64,000 nucleotides of DNA from Burkholderiales bacterium. GTDB lineage: Bacteria > Pseudomonadota > Gammaproteobacteria > Burkholderiales > Casimicrobiaceae. How positions within the stretch are numbered: the stretch's first letter is position 1; each line of letters opens with the position of its first letter. Location of the stretch: positions 186,001 to 250,000 of the forward strand of contig JABTUF010000003.1 of the NCBI GenBank assembly GCA_015075645.1, given 5' to 3'. Made by a program: the position numbers and the translations under genes. The notes under the pieces are model-generated. The model saw only the letters and a program-made list of their open reading frames with translations. It did no database searches and was not told the origin of the DNA. This document shows positions 1-7,695 of the stretch, in pieces.

Positions 1-136
1 CGGCGACGAGTTTCGGGTTCACGTCGGTGGCGATCACCTTCGCGCCTTCGCGCGCCATCGCGATCGCGGAGGCGTGACCGATGCCCTGTCCGGCGGCGGT
101 CACGAACGCCGTCTTGCCGGCGAGTCGTCCATTCAT
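1..136 (-). CDS. SDR family oxidoreductase, partial (cut by window edge)
   Basis: Only the first 45 codons lie in the window, read leftwards from ATG at 136. They show the N-terminal Rossmann fold of a short-chain dehydrogenase: the coenzyme glycine motif TAAGQGIG at about residues 13-20, then a beta strand ending in ATDVN, where the Asp suggests NAD(H) preference. The TAAGQGIG form with an ATD end is common in BDH2-like enzymes and in 2-keto-3-deoxy-sugar-acid (fuconate/rhamnonate) dehydrogenases. Its place next to an enolase-superfamily sugar-acid dehydratase on the same strand fits oxidation of a 2-keto-3-deoxy acid, but this is inference because the catalytic YxxxK is outside the window. 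Confidence 0.85.
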   Translation of the reverse strand, partial: MNGRLAGKTAFVTAAGQGIGHASAIAMAREGAKVIATDVNPKLVA

Positions 137-168
137 GGTGTTCGGGTTCCTCGTGGGGGGAAGGCGGG

Positions 169-1422
169 TCAATGGCCGAGCGAGGGAATGCTCGCGTCGG
201 CGGGATCGGCGAAGTCGCGGTTCGGCACGTGCGCGAACCAGCCGGGCCTTCCGGGGTCGCGGTCGTAGGGGTAGCCGCCCAGCTCGCGGAAGAGCTCGTG
301 GTAGCGCGCGAGCTTGTCGCGGTCGAGCTCGACGCCGAGGCCGGGGCCTTCCGGCACGCGGATCGCTCCGCCTGCGTAACGCATCGGTCCGCCGACGATC
401 ACGTCGTCGGCGAGGTGGTGGTAGTGGGCGTCCGCCGCGTAGCCCAGGTTCGGCAGCACGGCGCCCAGGTGCAGCATCGTCGCGAGCTGGATGCCGAGTT
501 CGCCCGAGCTGTGCACCGCGACCTGCATGCCGAGCGTCTCGCACACCCCCGCGGCCCTGATGCAGGGCCGGATGCCGCCCCAGAAGGTCGTGTCGAGCAG
601 GATCACGTCGACCGCCCGCGTCATCGCGTTGGCCGCGAGCTGCTCGAAGTTGACGACGATCGTGTTCGTCGCGAGCGGAATGCGCACGAAGTCGCGCAGC
701 GCGCGCATCGGCGCGATGCCGTAGACCGGATCCTCGTAGTAGTCGTTGCGGAGTTCCTCGATCGCCCGGCCGAAGTGCACGGCGTCGTCGAACGACAGCG
801 CGCCGTTCGGGTCGTAGCGCAGCCCTTCGCCGGGCAGCGCCTGCGCGACCGCGCGGTAGCAGGCGAGCTCGTGCGCGGGCGCGAACACGCCGCCCTTGAG
901 CTTGTGCGAGGTGAAGCCGTGCTTCGCCTTCAGTTCGCGCGCGTGCGCGACGAGTTGCTCCGGCGTTCGCACCTCGCCGCGGCCGGTGGCCGGGTTCGCG
1001 TAGCGGAAGAAGAGGTAGCTCGCGAAGGCGACGCGGTCGTGGAGCCGTCCACCGAGGAAATCGCACACCGGGATGCCGAGCTTCTTCCCGATGATGTCGA
1101 GGCAGGCGAACTCGATCGCCGCGTGCAGTTGCGTGCGGTTGTTGTAGAGGGAGGCGGTCGGATTGCAGATCTTGAGGCGCAGCGCCTCGAGCGCGAACGC
1201 GTCGTGGCCGGCGAGCGTGCCCTCGAGCGCGGCGAACGCGCGCGTCGCGTCCTCGCCGCCTCCGCCCATCTCGCCCAGGCCCACGTAGCCGTCGGCGGTC
1301 TCGACCTCGACGATCGTGCGCACGAAGCGGCCCCAGTGCGCGCCGTTGCTGTGGCGCAGCGGGGCCTCGAGCGGGACCGTGACCGGCGTGGCGCGGATGC
1401 GGGCGATCGTCGTGGCGGACAT
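169..1422 (-). CDS. Enolase-superfamily dehydratase, glucarate dehydratase-like
   Basis: 417 residues. The protein has the mandelate racemase/muconate lactonizing N-terminal capping domain and a C-terminal barrel. Visible active-site elements are the K-x-K motif in SHKLKGG (K174, K176), metal-ligand candidates D204 (YDPNGA) and E230 (YYEDPV), N253 in ATNTI, D277 (LLDTTFWGG) and H304 ([10 protein letters not shown]). The KLKGG form and the ATN and D-x-x-FWGG segments resemble the glucarate dehydratase subgroup, so dehydration of an acid sugar to a 2-keto-3-deoxy acid is expected. The true substrate is not readable. It lies 32 bp upstream of the SDR gene on the same strand, probably one operon, and is divergent from the GntR regulator that likely controls it. 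Confidence 0.88.
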   Translation of the reverse strand: MSATTIARIRATPVTVPLEAPLRHSNGAHWGRFVRTIVEVETADGYVGLGEMGGGGEDATRAFAALEGTLAGHDAFALEALRLKICNPTASLYNNRTQLHAAIEFACLDIIGKKLGIPVCDFLGGRLHDRVAFASYLFFRYANPATGRGEVRTPEQLVAHARELKAKHGFTSHKLKGGVFAPAHELACYRAVAQALPGEGLRYDPNGALSFDDAVHFGRAIEELRNDYYEDPVYGIAPMRALRDFVRIPLATNTIVVNFEQLAANAMTRAVDVILLDTTFWGGIRPCIRAAGVCETLGMQVAVHSSGELGIQLATMLHLGAVLPNLGYAADAHYHHLADDVIVGGPMRYAGGAIRVPEGPGLGVELDRDKLARYHELFRELGGYPYDRDPGRPGWFAHVPNRDFADPADASIPSLGH

Positions 1423-1466
1423 GAGGTGTCGCGGACGCGGGCCGCCGTGAGCGGTCCGGGGTGCGC

Positions 1467-1510
1467 ATTGTAGCCCGCGTCAGGCCGAATTGGTAATACC
1501 GGTTGACCAG
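1467..1510. promoter_or_regulatory. Divergent promoter with FadR-type GntR operator
   Basis: Between the divergent dehydratase and gntR genes, bases 1491-1500 read TGGTAATACC, a near match to the T-G-G-T-N3-A-C-C-A core bound by FadR-subfamily GntR proteins. A second related half-site (GGTTGACCA) follows at once. On the minus strand TACAAT (1472-1467) could be the -10 box of the dehydratase gene, placing the operator at its -35 region. Operator assignment is inference from family consensus and position. Confidence 0.5.
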
Positions 1511-1581
1511 TTTGCGGGGACGGTCTAGCCTTCACGACCGACCGCTCGGCCACCGGGCCGGTCGCCCCGAACCGCCTTCGC

Positions 1582-2286
1582 ATGCCTTTCCAGAGTATCG
1601 AGCCCCGCCGGCTGTACCGGCAGATCGCCGACCAGATTCGCGGCCTCATCCGGTCGGGCGAGTTTCCGCCGGGCTCGCGGCTGCCGCCCGAACGCGACCT
1701 TGCGAAGCAGCTCGGCGTGTCGCGGCCGTCGGTGCGCGAGGCGCTGATCGCACTCGAGGTCGAGGGCCTGGTCGAGGTGCGCATCGGCTCGGGCATCTAC
1801 GTGCTCGCACCGGGCGGCGCGGGCGACGTGCCGGCGGCGAACGACGCGACCGCGGGACCGTTCGAACTGTTGCGCGCGCGCTACGTGATCGAAGGCGAGT
1901 GCGCTGCGCTCGCGGCGAAGTCCGCGCGCAAGGCGCAGGTCGCGGCGATCGAGGACTCGATCGACGAGATGGAGCGCGAGCGGCGCGAGGGCCGTCAGCC
2001 GTTGGCGTCCGACCGCGTGTTCCACCTCCGCATCGCCGAGGCCACCGGCAACGGCGCGCTGGTCCAGGTCGTGAAGCTCCTGTGGGACGAGCGCACCGGC
2101 CCGCTCTACCAGCAACTGGAGCACCACTACGACTCGCCGGAACTGTGGGTCGCGGCGATGGCCGAGCACCGGACGGTGCTGAAGGCGATCGCGACGCGCG
2201 ACCCGGCCGGCGCGCGTGCCGCCATGCAGCGGCACTTGAACCAGGCCTACAAGCGGTTCAGCAAGGGCTGGGACGCGCTGCAGTAG
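1582..2286 (+). CDS. GntR-family transcriptional regulator, FadR subfamily (FCD domain)
   Basis: 234 residues. Residues 10-76 form the winged helix-turn-helix, with the typical LPPERDLAKQLGVSRPSVREAL segment split around residues 34-55. The C-terminal FCD effector domain keeps the usual metal-binding set D144, H148, H196 and H218. Such proteins are usually repressors that release DNA on binding a carboxylic acid or sugar acid. It starts the plus-strand catabolic run and faces the glucarate-dehydratase-like gene, so it most likely controls both arms through the palindrome at about 1491-1510. The effector is unknown; an acid sugar or its keto-deoxy product is the natural guess. Confidence 0.92.
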   Translation: MPFQSIEPRRLYRQIADQIRGLIRSGEFPPGSRLPPERDLAKQLGVSRPSVREALIALEVEGLVEVRIGSGIYVLAPGGAGDVPAANDATAGPFELLRARYVIEGECAALAAKSARKAQVAAIEDSIDEMERERREGRQPLASDRVFHLRIAEATGNGALVQVVKLLWDERTGPLYQQLEHHYDSPELWVAAMAEHRTVLKAIATRDPAGARAAMQRHLNQAYKRFSKGWDALQ

Positions 2287-2320
2287 CGCGATCCGCCGCC
2301 GCGAACCCGGAGGACGAACG

Positions 2321-3346
2321 ATGCTCGCCGCCCGCATCCACGCGAAAGAAGACCTGCGCATCGACGCGATGCCCGAGCCGTCGCCGGGGCCGGGCGAAGT
2401 GCTGCTCCGGCTCGGCGCAGGCGGCATCTGCGGGTCGGACCTCCACTACTACCAGGACGGGCGCAACGGCAGCTTCGTGGTGCGCGAACCGCTGATTCCC
2501 GGGCACGAGGCGTCCGCGATCGTCGAGGCGGTCGGGGAGGGCGTCACGCGCGTCAAGCCGGGCGACAAGGTCGCGGTCTCGCCGTCGCACGCCTGCGGAC
2601 GCTGCGAAGGCTGCCGCGAGGGCCGCGAGCAGCTCTGCTCCGCGATGCGCTTCCTCGGCAGCGCGAGCGTGTTTCCGCATGCGCAGGGGATGTTCCGCGA
2701 GCGGTTCGTGCTGGGCGAGCGCCAGTGCTACCCGGTGGCGGGTGACGTGACGCTGGGCGAACTCGCGTTCGCGGAGCCGCTCGCCGTCGGCCTCCACGCG
2801 GTGAACCGCGGCGGACCGCTCCTGGGCAAGTCGGTGCTCGTCACCGGCGCGGGGACGATCGGATGCCTGACCGTGATGGCGGCGCGGCTCGCCGGGGCGA
2901 GCAAGGTCACGGTGAGCGACGTCCTCGACCGCCCGCTCGCGCAGGCGCTCCGCGTGGGCGCCGACGTCGCCGTTCGCGCGGATCGCGAGGGCGCGAGGCT
3001 CGCCGCGCCGCAGTTCGACGTCTGCTTCGAGGTGTCCGGCAACTTCCGGGCGCTCGTCACCTGCGTCGGCGCGGTGAAGCGCGGCGGCGCCGTCGTGCAG
3101 GTCGGCACGCTGCCGCACGAGCCGCTGCCGTTCGTCGTCAACGAGGTGATGGCGAAGGAGATCGACCTGCGCGGCGCGTTCCGCTGGGGCATCGAGTTCG
3201 ACTGGGCCGTCGAGACGCTGTCCTCGCGCCGGGTCGACGTCGGCCCGCTGCTTTCGGGGCAGTACCCTCTGAAGGACGCGGTGGCCGCGTTCGCGGCCGC
3301 GGCGGACAAGCATCGCAGCACCAAGGTGCAGGTGGTCTGCGCCTGA
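2321..3346 (+). CDS. Zinc-dependent alcohol dehydrogenase, L-idonate 5-dehydrogenase-like
   Basis: 341 residues of the medium-chain dehydrogenase family. The catalytic zinc site shows C37 (GICGSD) and the GHE pair near residues 61-63. The structural zinc lobe has four cysteines at 92, 95, 98 and 106. A Rossmann glycine motif VTGAGTIG lies near residue 175. The closest family I recognise is L-idonate 5-dehydrogenase (IdnD) and related polyol/aldonate dehydrogenases, which oxidise a secondary alcohol of a sugar acid with NAD(P). A GGAGGA ribosome site lies about 10 bases before the ATG. It follows gntR by 34 bp and precedes the TRAP importer, so it likely acts on the imported acid or an intermediate. 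Confidence 0.88.
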   Translation: MLAARIHAKEDLRIDAMPEPSPGPGEVLLRLGAGGICGSDLHYYQDGRNGSFVVREPLIPGHEASAIVEAVGEGVTRVKPGDKVAVSPSHACGRCEGCREGREQLCSAMRFLGSASVFPHAQGMFRERFVLGERQCYPVAGDVTLGELAFAEPLAVGLHAVNRGGPLLGKSVLVTGAGTIGCLTVMAARLAGASKVTVSDVLDRPLAQALRVGADVAVRADREGARLAAPQFDVCFEVSGNFRALVTCVGAVKRGGAVVQVGTLPHEPLPFVVNEVMAKEIDLRGAFRWGIEFDWAVETLSSRRVDVGPLLSGQYPLKDAVAAFAAAADKHRSTKVQVVCA

Positions 3347-3420
3347 TCGAACGAAGCACCGTAGCGTCGTCCAACACCGGCGCGCGGGCACGCGCGACCG
3401 ACCCATCGTCAGGAGGAAGC

Positions 3421-4398
3421 ATGTCATTCCAGTTCAGGTCGAAGTTGGCGCTCATCGCCGTGGCGGCGATCGTCGCGAGCGGCCCGGCGGCCGCGCAGCA
3501 GAAACTCAAGTGGGCGCACGTCTACGAGACCTCGGAGCCGTATCACACCGAATCGGTGTGGGCGGCGGCCGAGATCAAGAAGCGCACCAACGGCAAGTTC
3601 GACATCGAGGTGTTCCCCGCGTCGTCGCTCGGCAAGGAGACCGACATCAACCAGGGGCTGGCGCTCGGCACGGTCGACATGATCATCAGCGGCCCGTCGT
3701 TCGCCGCGCGCAGCTACCCGCGCCTGGGCATCGCCTACTACCCGTTCATCTTCCGCGACGCCGACCACCTGCTCGCCTACTCGAAGAGCCCGGTGTTCGC
3801 CGAGATGGTCGAGGAGTTCCGCAAGAAGACCGGCATCCAGATGACCGCGTACACGTACTACGGCGCGCGCCACGTGACCGCGCAGAAGCCGTTCACCGAC
3901 TGCGCCGGCATGAAGGGACTGAAGATCCGCGTGCCCGACGTCCCGAGCTACATGGCGACGCCGAAGGCCTGCGGCGCGAACCCGACGCCGATCGCGTTCG
4001 CGGAGGTCTACCTCGCGCTGCAGACCGGCACGGTGGACGCACAGGAGAACCCGCTGACGACGATCGAGGCGAAGAAGTTCTACGAGGTCCAGAAGGCGAT
4101 CATGCTGACCGGCCACATCGTCGACGGGCTCACCACGCAGATCGCGCCCCACGTCTGGAACAAGCTCACTCCGCAGGAGAAGCAGATCTTCACCGAGGTC
4201 ACCCGCGAAGCCGCCGCCCGGGCCACCGCGCAGATCAAGAAGCGTGAAGGGCAGCTGGTCGACGAGTTCAAGAAGAAGGGTCTCGCCGTCACTCCGGTGA
4301 ACCGGCAGAGCTTCGTCGATGCGGTGCTGAAGACCTCGACGCCGGAGTCGATGGGCTTCTCGCGCTCCGACTACGACAAGATCGTCGCCATCAAGTAG
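3421..4398 (+). CDS. TRAP transporter solute-binding protein (DctP family)
   Basis: 325 residues. The ATG at 3421 is preceded by a good AGGAGG ribosome site (about 3411-3416) and opens a clear signal peptide (residues 1 to about 25, ending ASGPAAAQQ). The mature part is a DctP-type periplasmic binding protein: an early KWAHVYETSEPYH strand, the conserved arginine region in GLKIRVPDVPSY and the MATPKACGANPTPIAFAEVYLALQTGTVDAQENP stretch read around residues 176-207, which is the DctP signature. It captures an organic or sugar acid for the membrane pair encoded next. Ligand identity cannot be read, but the gene context points to an aldonate, uronate or aldarate. Confidence 0.95.
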   Translation: MSFQFRSKLALIAVAAIVASGPAAAQQKLKWAHVYETSEPYHTESVWAAAEIKKRTNGKFDIEVFPASSLGKETDINQGLALGTVDMIISGPSFAARSYPRLGIAYYPFIFRDADHLLAYSKSPVFAEMVEEFRKKTGIQMTAYTYYGARHVTAQKPFTDCAGMKGLKIRVPDVPSYMATPKACGANPTPIAFAEVYLALQTGTVDAQENPLTTIEAKKFYEVQKAIMLTGHIVDGLTTQIAPHVWNKLTPQEKQIFTEVTREAAARATAQIKKREGQLVDEFKKKGLAVTPVNRQSFVDAVLKTSTPESMGFSRSDYDKIVAIK

Positions 4399-4473
4399 GC
4401 ATCGCGGCGGCGGCGTGGGACGCGCACCGGCGCGCCCCGCGTCGCCGCCGGCACTGCGCGGGAGGAACATGCG

Positions 4474-5058
4474 ATGAACGACCCGACGCCCGCGTCGACG
4501 ACGGGAACGCCCGTCCTCGACGACGAGGGCCACTTCCACGCGACCGACGCCCCGATCGACCTCGGCCACTACGTGATCGAGGACTGGGTGTCGCTCGCCT
4601 TCTTCTGGCTGCTCGGCCTGTGCGTGTTCTACCAGTTCTTCACCCGGTACGCGCTCAACGATTCCGCGTCCTGGACCGAGGAGATCTCGCGCTACCTCCT
4701 CATCTGCACGGTGTTCATCGGCATCGCCGCCGCGACGCGGCGCACGCGGCACATCCACGTCGACTTCGTCTACCGCCTCATCCCGGCGAAGCTCGGGCGC
4801 ATCCTGTCCACGACCATCGACGTCCTGCGGGTCGCGTTCTTCGCGATCTGCGTCGTGCTGACCATCGAGATGATGGGTCGGATGGGCAGCCTGCAGATGA
4901 CGATCATCGACCTCCCGATGAACATCATCTACGGCGTCTGCGTCGTCGCGTTCGCGGCTGCCGCGATCCGCGCGGTCCAGGTCATGATCGAGAACTGGCG
5001 GCGCGGATGGTCGGTGCTCGAGCGGCCGGAGATGCTGATCGAGGAGACCATAGAATGA
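4474..5058 (+). CDS. TRAP transporter small permease (DctQ family)
   Basis: 194 residues with four predicted membrane helices (about residues 34-52, 70-90, 106-130 and 145-165) after a hydrophilic N-terminus of about 30 residues. The segment SWTEEISRYLLI is the DctQ hallmark. It forms the membrane complex with the large permease and drives sodium-coupled uptake of the acid bound by the upstream DctP protein. A GGGAGGAAC ribosome site lies before the ATG. It follows dctP by 75 bp. The gap to the large permease (109 bp) is unusually long for this gene pair and holds a GC hairpin. Confidence 0.94.
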   Translation: MNDPTPASTTGTPVLDDEGHFHATDAPIDLGHYVIEDWVSLAFFWLLGLCVFYQFFTRYALNDSASWTEEISRYLLICTVFIGIAAATRRTRHIHVDFVYRLIPAKLGRILSTTIDVLRVAFFAICVVLTIEMMGRMGSLQMTIIDLPMNIIYGVCVVAFAAAAIRAVQVMIENWRRGWSVLERPEMLIEETIE

Positions 5059-5080
5059 CGTCCCCCCCGACACGTGCTTC

Positions 5081-5110
5081 GCGCGCCTCCCCCCCACGGG
5101 GGGCGCGCGC
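5081..5110. repeat. GC hairpin between small and large TRAP permease genes
   Basis: Bases 5081-5110 form an inverted repeat in which a run of C (5089-5095) faces a run of G (5098-5103) and GCGCGC stretches flank both runs. It lies inside an otherwise tight operon, 20 bp after the small permease stop. It could attenuate transcription, stabilise the upstream message end or be a dispersed REP-like element. No T-run follows, so it is not a classical terminator. Confidence 0.5.
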
Positions 5111-5167
5111 CTCGGGGCGGCCCGTCGGCGCGCTGGTCCGCCTTCGTTGCGACACGCGGGGCAGGCG

Positions 5168-6568
5168 ATGAGCGCGCTGTTGACGTCGTTCCTCGCGCTG
5201 ATGGTGAGCGGAATCCCGGTCGCCATCGCGATGGCGGGCTCCGCGCTCGTCTACATCTGGATCACCGGCAACACGCCGTCGATGGTCGTCGTGCACCGGA
5301 TGATCAGCGGGATCGACAGCTTTCCGCTGCTGGCGGTGCCGTTCTTCATCCTCGCCGGCAACCTGATGAACAACGCCGGCATCACCAACCGCATCTACAA
5401 CTTCGCGCTCGCGCTGGTCGGCTGGATGAAGGGTGGCCTGGGCCACGTCAACATCCTGGGCTCGGTGATCTTCGCCGGCATGTCGGGCACCGCGATCGCC
5501 GACGCCGCCGGTCTCGGCACGATCGAGATCAAGGCGATGCGCGACCACGGCTACTCGAAGGAGTTCGCGGTCGGCGTCACCGCGGCGTCGGCGACGCTCG
5601 GGCCGATCATTCCGCCGTCGCTGCCGTTCGTGATCTACGGGATGGTCGCCAACGTGTCGATCGGCCAGCTCTTCCTGGCGGGCATCGTTCCCGGCCTGGT
5701 GATGACGGCCGCGATGATGGCAACGGTGGCGTACTTCGCCCACAAGAACAACTGGGGCGCCGACATCAAGTTCCACTGGCCGCGCGTCGGCAAGGCGGCG
5801 GTCGAACTCGTCGTCGTGGTCGCCTGGCCGGTGTCGATCTGGCTCCTCATCAAGGCGGGCCTCAATCCGGCGCTCGCGGTCGCGGTGTCGATGGTCGCGC
5901 TGTTCGCCGCCGACTGGAAGTGGAAGTTCGAGGCGGTGCTGCCGATCATCACGCCGATCCTCCTGATCGGCGGAATGGTGACCGGCATCTTCACGCCGAC
6001 CGAGGGCGCGGTGGCCGCGTCGCTGTGGGCGCTCTTCCTCGGTCTCGTCTGGTACCGCACGCTGCCGTTCAAGCTCCTGATCAAGGTCTCGATGGACACC
6101 GTCGAGACCACGGCGACCGTGCTCTTCATCGTCGCCGCCGCGTCGATCTTCGGCTGGCTCCTGACGGCCACGCGCGTCACCGACGCCGTCACCGCCTGGA
6201 CGCTGTCGTTCACGCACACGCCGTGGGTGTTCCTGCTGCTCGTCAATCTGCTGCTGCTCTTCATCGGCTGCTTCCTCGAGCCGACCGCGGCGATCCTGAT
6301 CGCGGTCCCGGTGCTGATGCCGGTGGTCCAGCAGCTCGGCATCGACCCGGTGCATTTCGGCCTCATCGTCGTGCTGAACCTGATGATCGGCCTGCTGCAC
6401 CCGCCGATGGGCATCGTCCTGTTCGTCCTGGCGCGCGTGGCGCGAATGTCGCTCGAACGCACGACGGTGGCGATCCTGCCGTGGCTCGTGCCGCTGCTCC
6501 TGTGCCTGCTGCTGCTCACCTACGTGCCGGCCATCTCGCTGTGGTTGCCGACGCTGTTCTATCGATAG
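5168..6568 (+). CDS. TRAP transporter large permease (DctM family)
   Basis: 466 residues with about 12 membrane helices throughout. The family-typical stretches are visible: SGIDSFPLLAVPFFILAGNLMN (read near residues 54-75), FAGMSGTAIADAAGLGTIEI, and the PTAAILIAVPVLMPVVQQLGIDPVHFG region near residue 375. The ATG at 5168 is preferred over the in-frame TTG at 5147 because the protein then begins directly with the first membrane helix. It is the translocation subunit of the sodium-dependent importer with the two upstream genes. The next gene begins 9 bp after the stop, so the catabolic enzymes are probably on the same transcript. Confidence 0.94.
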   Translation: MSALLTSFLALMVSGIPVAIAMAGSALVYIWITGNTPSMVVVHRMISGIDSFPLLAVPFFILAGNLMNNAGITNRIYNFALALVGWMKGGLGHVNILGSVIFAGMSGTAIADAAGLGTIEIKAMRDHGYSKEFAVGVTAASATLGPIIPPSLPFVIYGMVANVSIGQLFLAGIVPGLVMTAAMMATVAYFAHKNNWGADIKFHWPRVGKAAVELVVVVAWPVSIWLLIKAGLNPALAVAVSMVALFAADWKWKFEAVLPIITPILLIGGMVTGIFTPTEGAVAASLWALFLGLVWYRTLPFKLLIKVSMDTVETTATVLFIVAAASIFGWLLTATRVTDAVTAWTLSFTHTPWVFLLLVNLLLLFIGCFLEPTAAILIAVPVLMPVVQQLGIDPVHFGLIVVLNLMIGLLHPPMGIVLFVLARVARMSLERTTVAILPWLVPLLLCLLLLTYVPAISLWLPTLFYR

Positions 6569-6577
6569 GATCCCGCG

Positions 6578-7684
6578 ATGGCGACCATCGAGCACGTCGA
6601 GATCCTGCAGGTCGACCTGCCGCCGAAGGTGGTGCGCACCGACGCGATCCAGTCGTTCGTCAAACAGGAGACGCCGATCGTGCGCATCACCTGCGACGAC
6701 GGCGCGGTCGGCACCGGCTACTCCTACACGATCGGCACCGGCGGATCGTCGGTCGTCGCGCTGCTGCGCGACCACCTGGCGCCGCGGCTCCTCGGTCGCG
6801 ACCCGGCGGAGGTCGAACGGCTGTGGAAGGACCTCTTCTTCCACACCCATGCGACCGCGGTGGGAGCGATCACCGCGCTCGCGCTCGCCGCGATCGACAC
6901 CGCGCTCTGGGACCTGAAGTGCCGCCGGGCGAACGAGCCGCTGTGGAAATGCGCCGGCGGCGCGAAGGACGCGATCCCGGTCTACACGACCGAGGGCGGA
7001 TGGCTGCACCACTCTCAGGCGCAGATCGTCGACGAGGCGCGCGAGGCCAAGGCGCAGGGCTTCCTCGGCGCCAAGTTCAAGGTCGGCAAGCCGTCGATCG
7101 CCGAGGACGTCCGCCGGCTCGCGGCGGTGCGCGAGGCGGTGGGCGACGCCTTCGAGGTCATGGTCGACGCGAACCAAGCGTTCACCGTGTCCGAGGCGCT
7201 GCGCCGCGCGCACGCGTACGCACCGCTCGGCCTCGCCTGGTTCGAGGAGCCGCTGCCGGCGGAGGACCTCGGCGGACACGTCGAACTCGCGGCGAAGGCG
7301 CCGATGCCCATCGCGGTCGGCGAGTCGATCTACCATCCGTCGCACTTCCGCGAATATCTGGAGCGCGGCGCCTGCTCGATCGTGCAGGTCGACTGCGCGC
7401 GCATCGGCGGCATCACGCCCTGGCTCAAGGTCGCGCACCTCGCGGAGGCGTTCAACGTGGCGGTGTGCCCGCACTTCCTGATGGAGCTCCACGTCTCGCT
7501 GGTCGCCGCGGTGCCCAACGGCGCGTGGGTCGAGTACATTCCCCAGCTCGACGCGATCACGTCCTCGCGCATGCAGGTGCGCGACGGCCACGCGCTGGCG
7601 CCGTCGGCGCCGGGCCTCGGCATCGAGTGGGACGGCGCCGCGATCGACCGCCTCGCGGTCGCGCGCGCGTCCGTGCGCTCGTAG
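6578..7684 (+). CDS. Enolase-superfamily dehydratase, mandelate racemase subgroup
   Basis: 368 residues. The active site is complete for the mandelate racemase subgroup: K-x-K at K166/K168 (GAKFKVGK), metal ligands D197, E223 and E249, and the opposite-face His-Asp dyad H299 (VCPHF) with D272 (QVDCARIGG). Having both bases suits acid-sugar dehydratases such as galactonate, rhamnonate or fuconate dehydratases. It is clearly different from the glucarate-dehydratase-like enzyme at 169-1422, so the locus has two enolase-type dehydratases. It starts 9 bp after the TRAP large permease and ends 11 bp before the next dehydratase gene. The exact substrate is not readable. Confidence 0.9.
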   Translation: MATIEHVEILQVDLPPKVVRTDAIQSFVKQETPIVRITCDDGAVGTGYSYTIGTGGSSVVALLRDHLAPRLLGRDPAEVERLWKDLFFHTHATAVGAITALALAAIDTALWDLKCRRANEPLWKCAGGAKDAIPVYTTEGGWLHHSQAQIVDEAREAKAQGFLGAKFKVGKPSIAEDVRRLAAVREAVGDAFEVMVDANQAFTVSEALRRAHAYAPLGLAWFEEPLPAEDLGGHVELAAKAPMPIAVGESIYHPSHFREYLERGACSIVQVDCARIGGITPWLKVAHLAEAFNVAVCPHFLMELHVSLVAAVPNGAWVEYIPQLDAITSSRMQVRDGHALAPSAPGLGIEWDGAAIDRLAVARASVRS

Positions 7685-7695
7685 AGGAGTCTGCG

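Noticed and set aside
4982..7591. An 869-codon minus-strand open frame opposite the TRAP and dehydratase genes
   Set aside because: It is Arg/Asp/His-rich with no domain, a typical antisense shadow in GC-rich DNA, and lies opposite clear genes.
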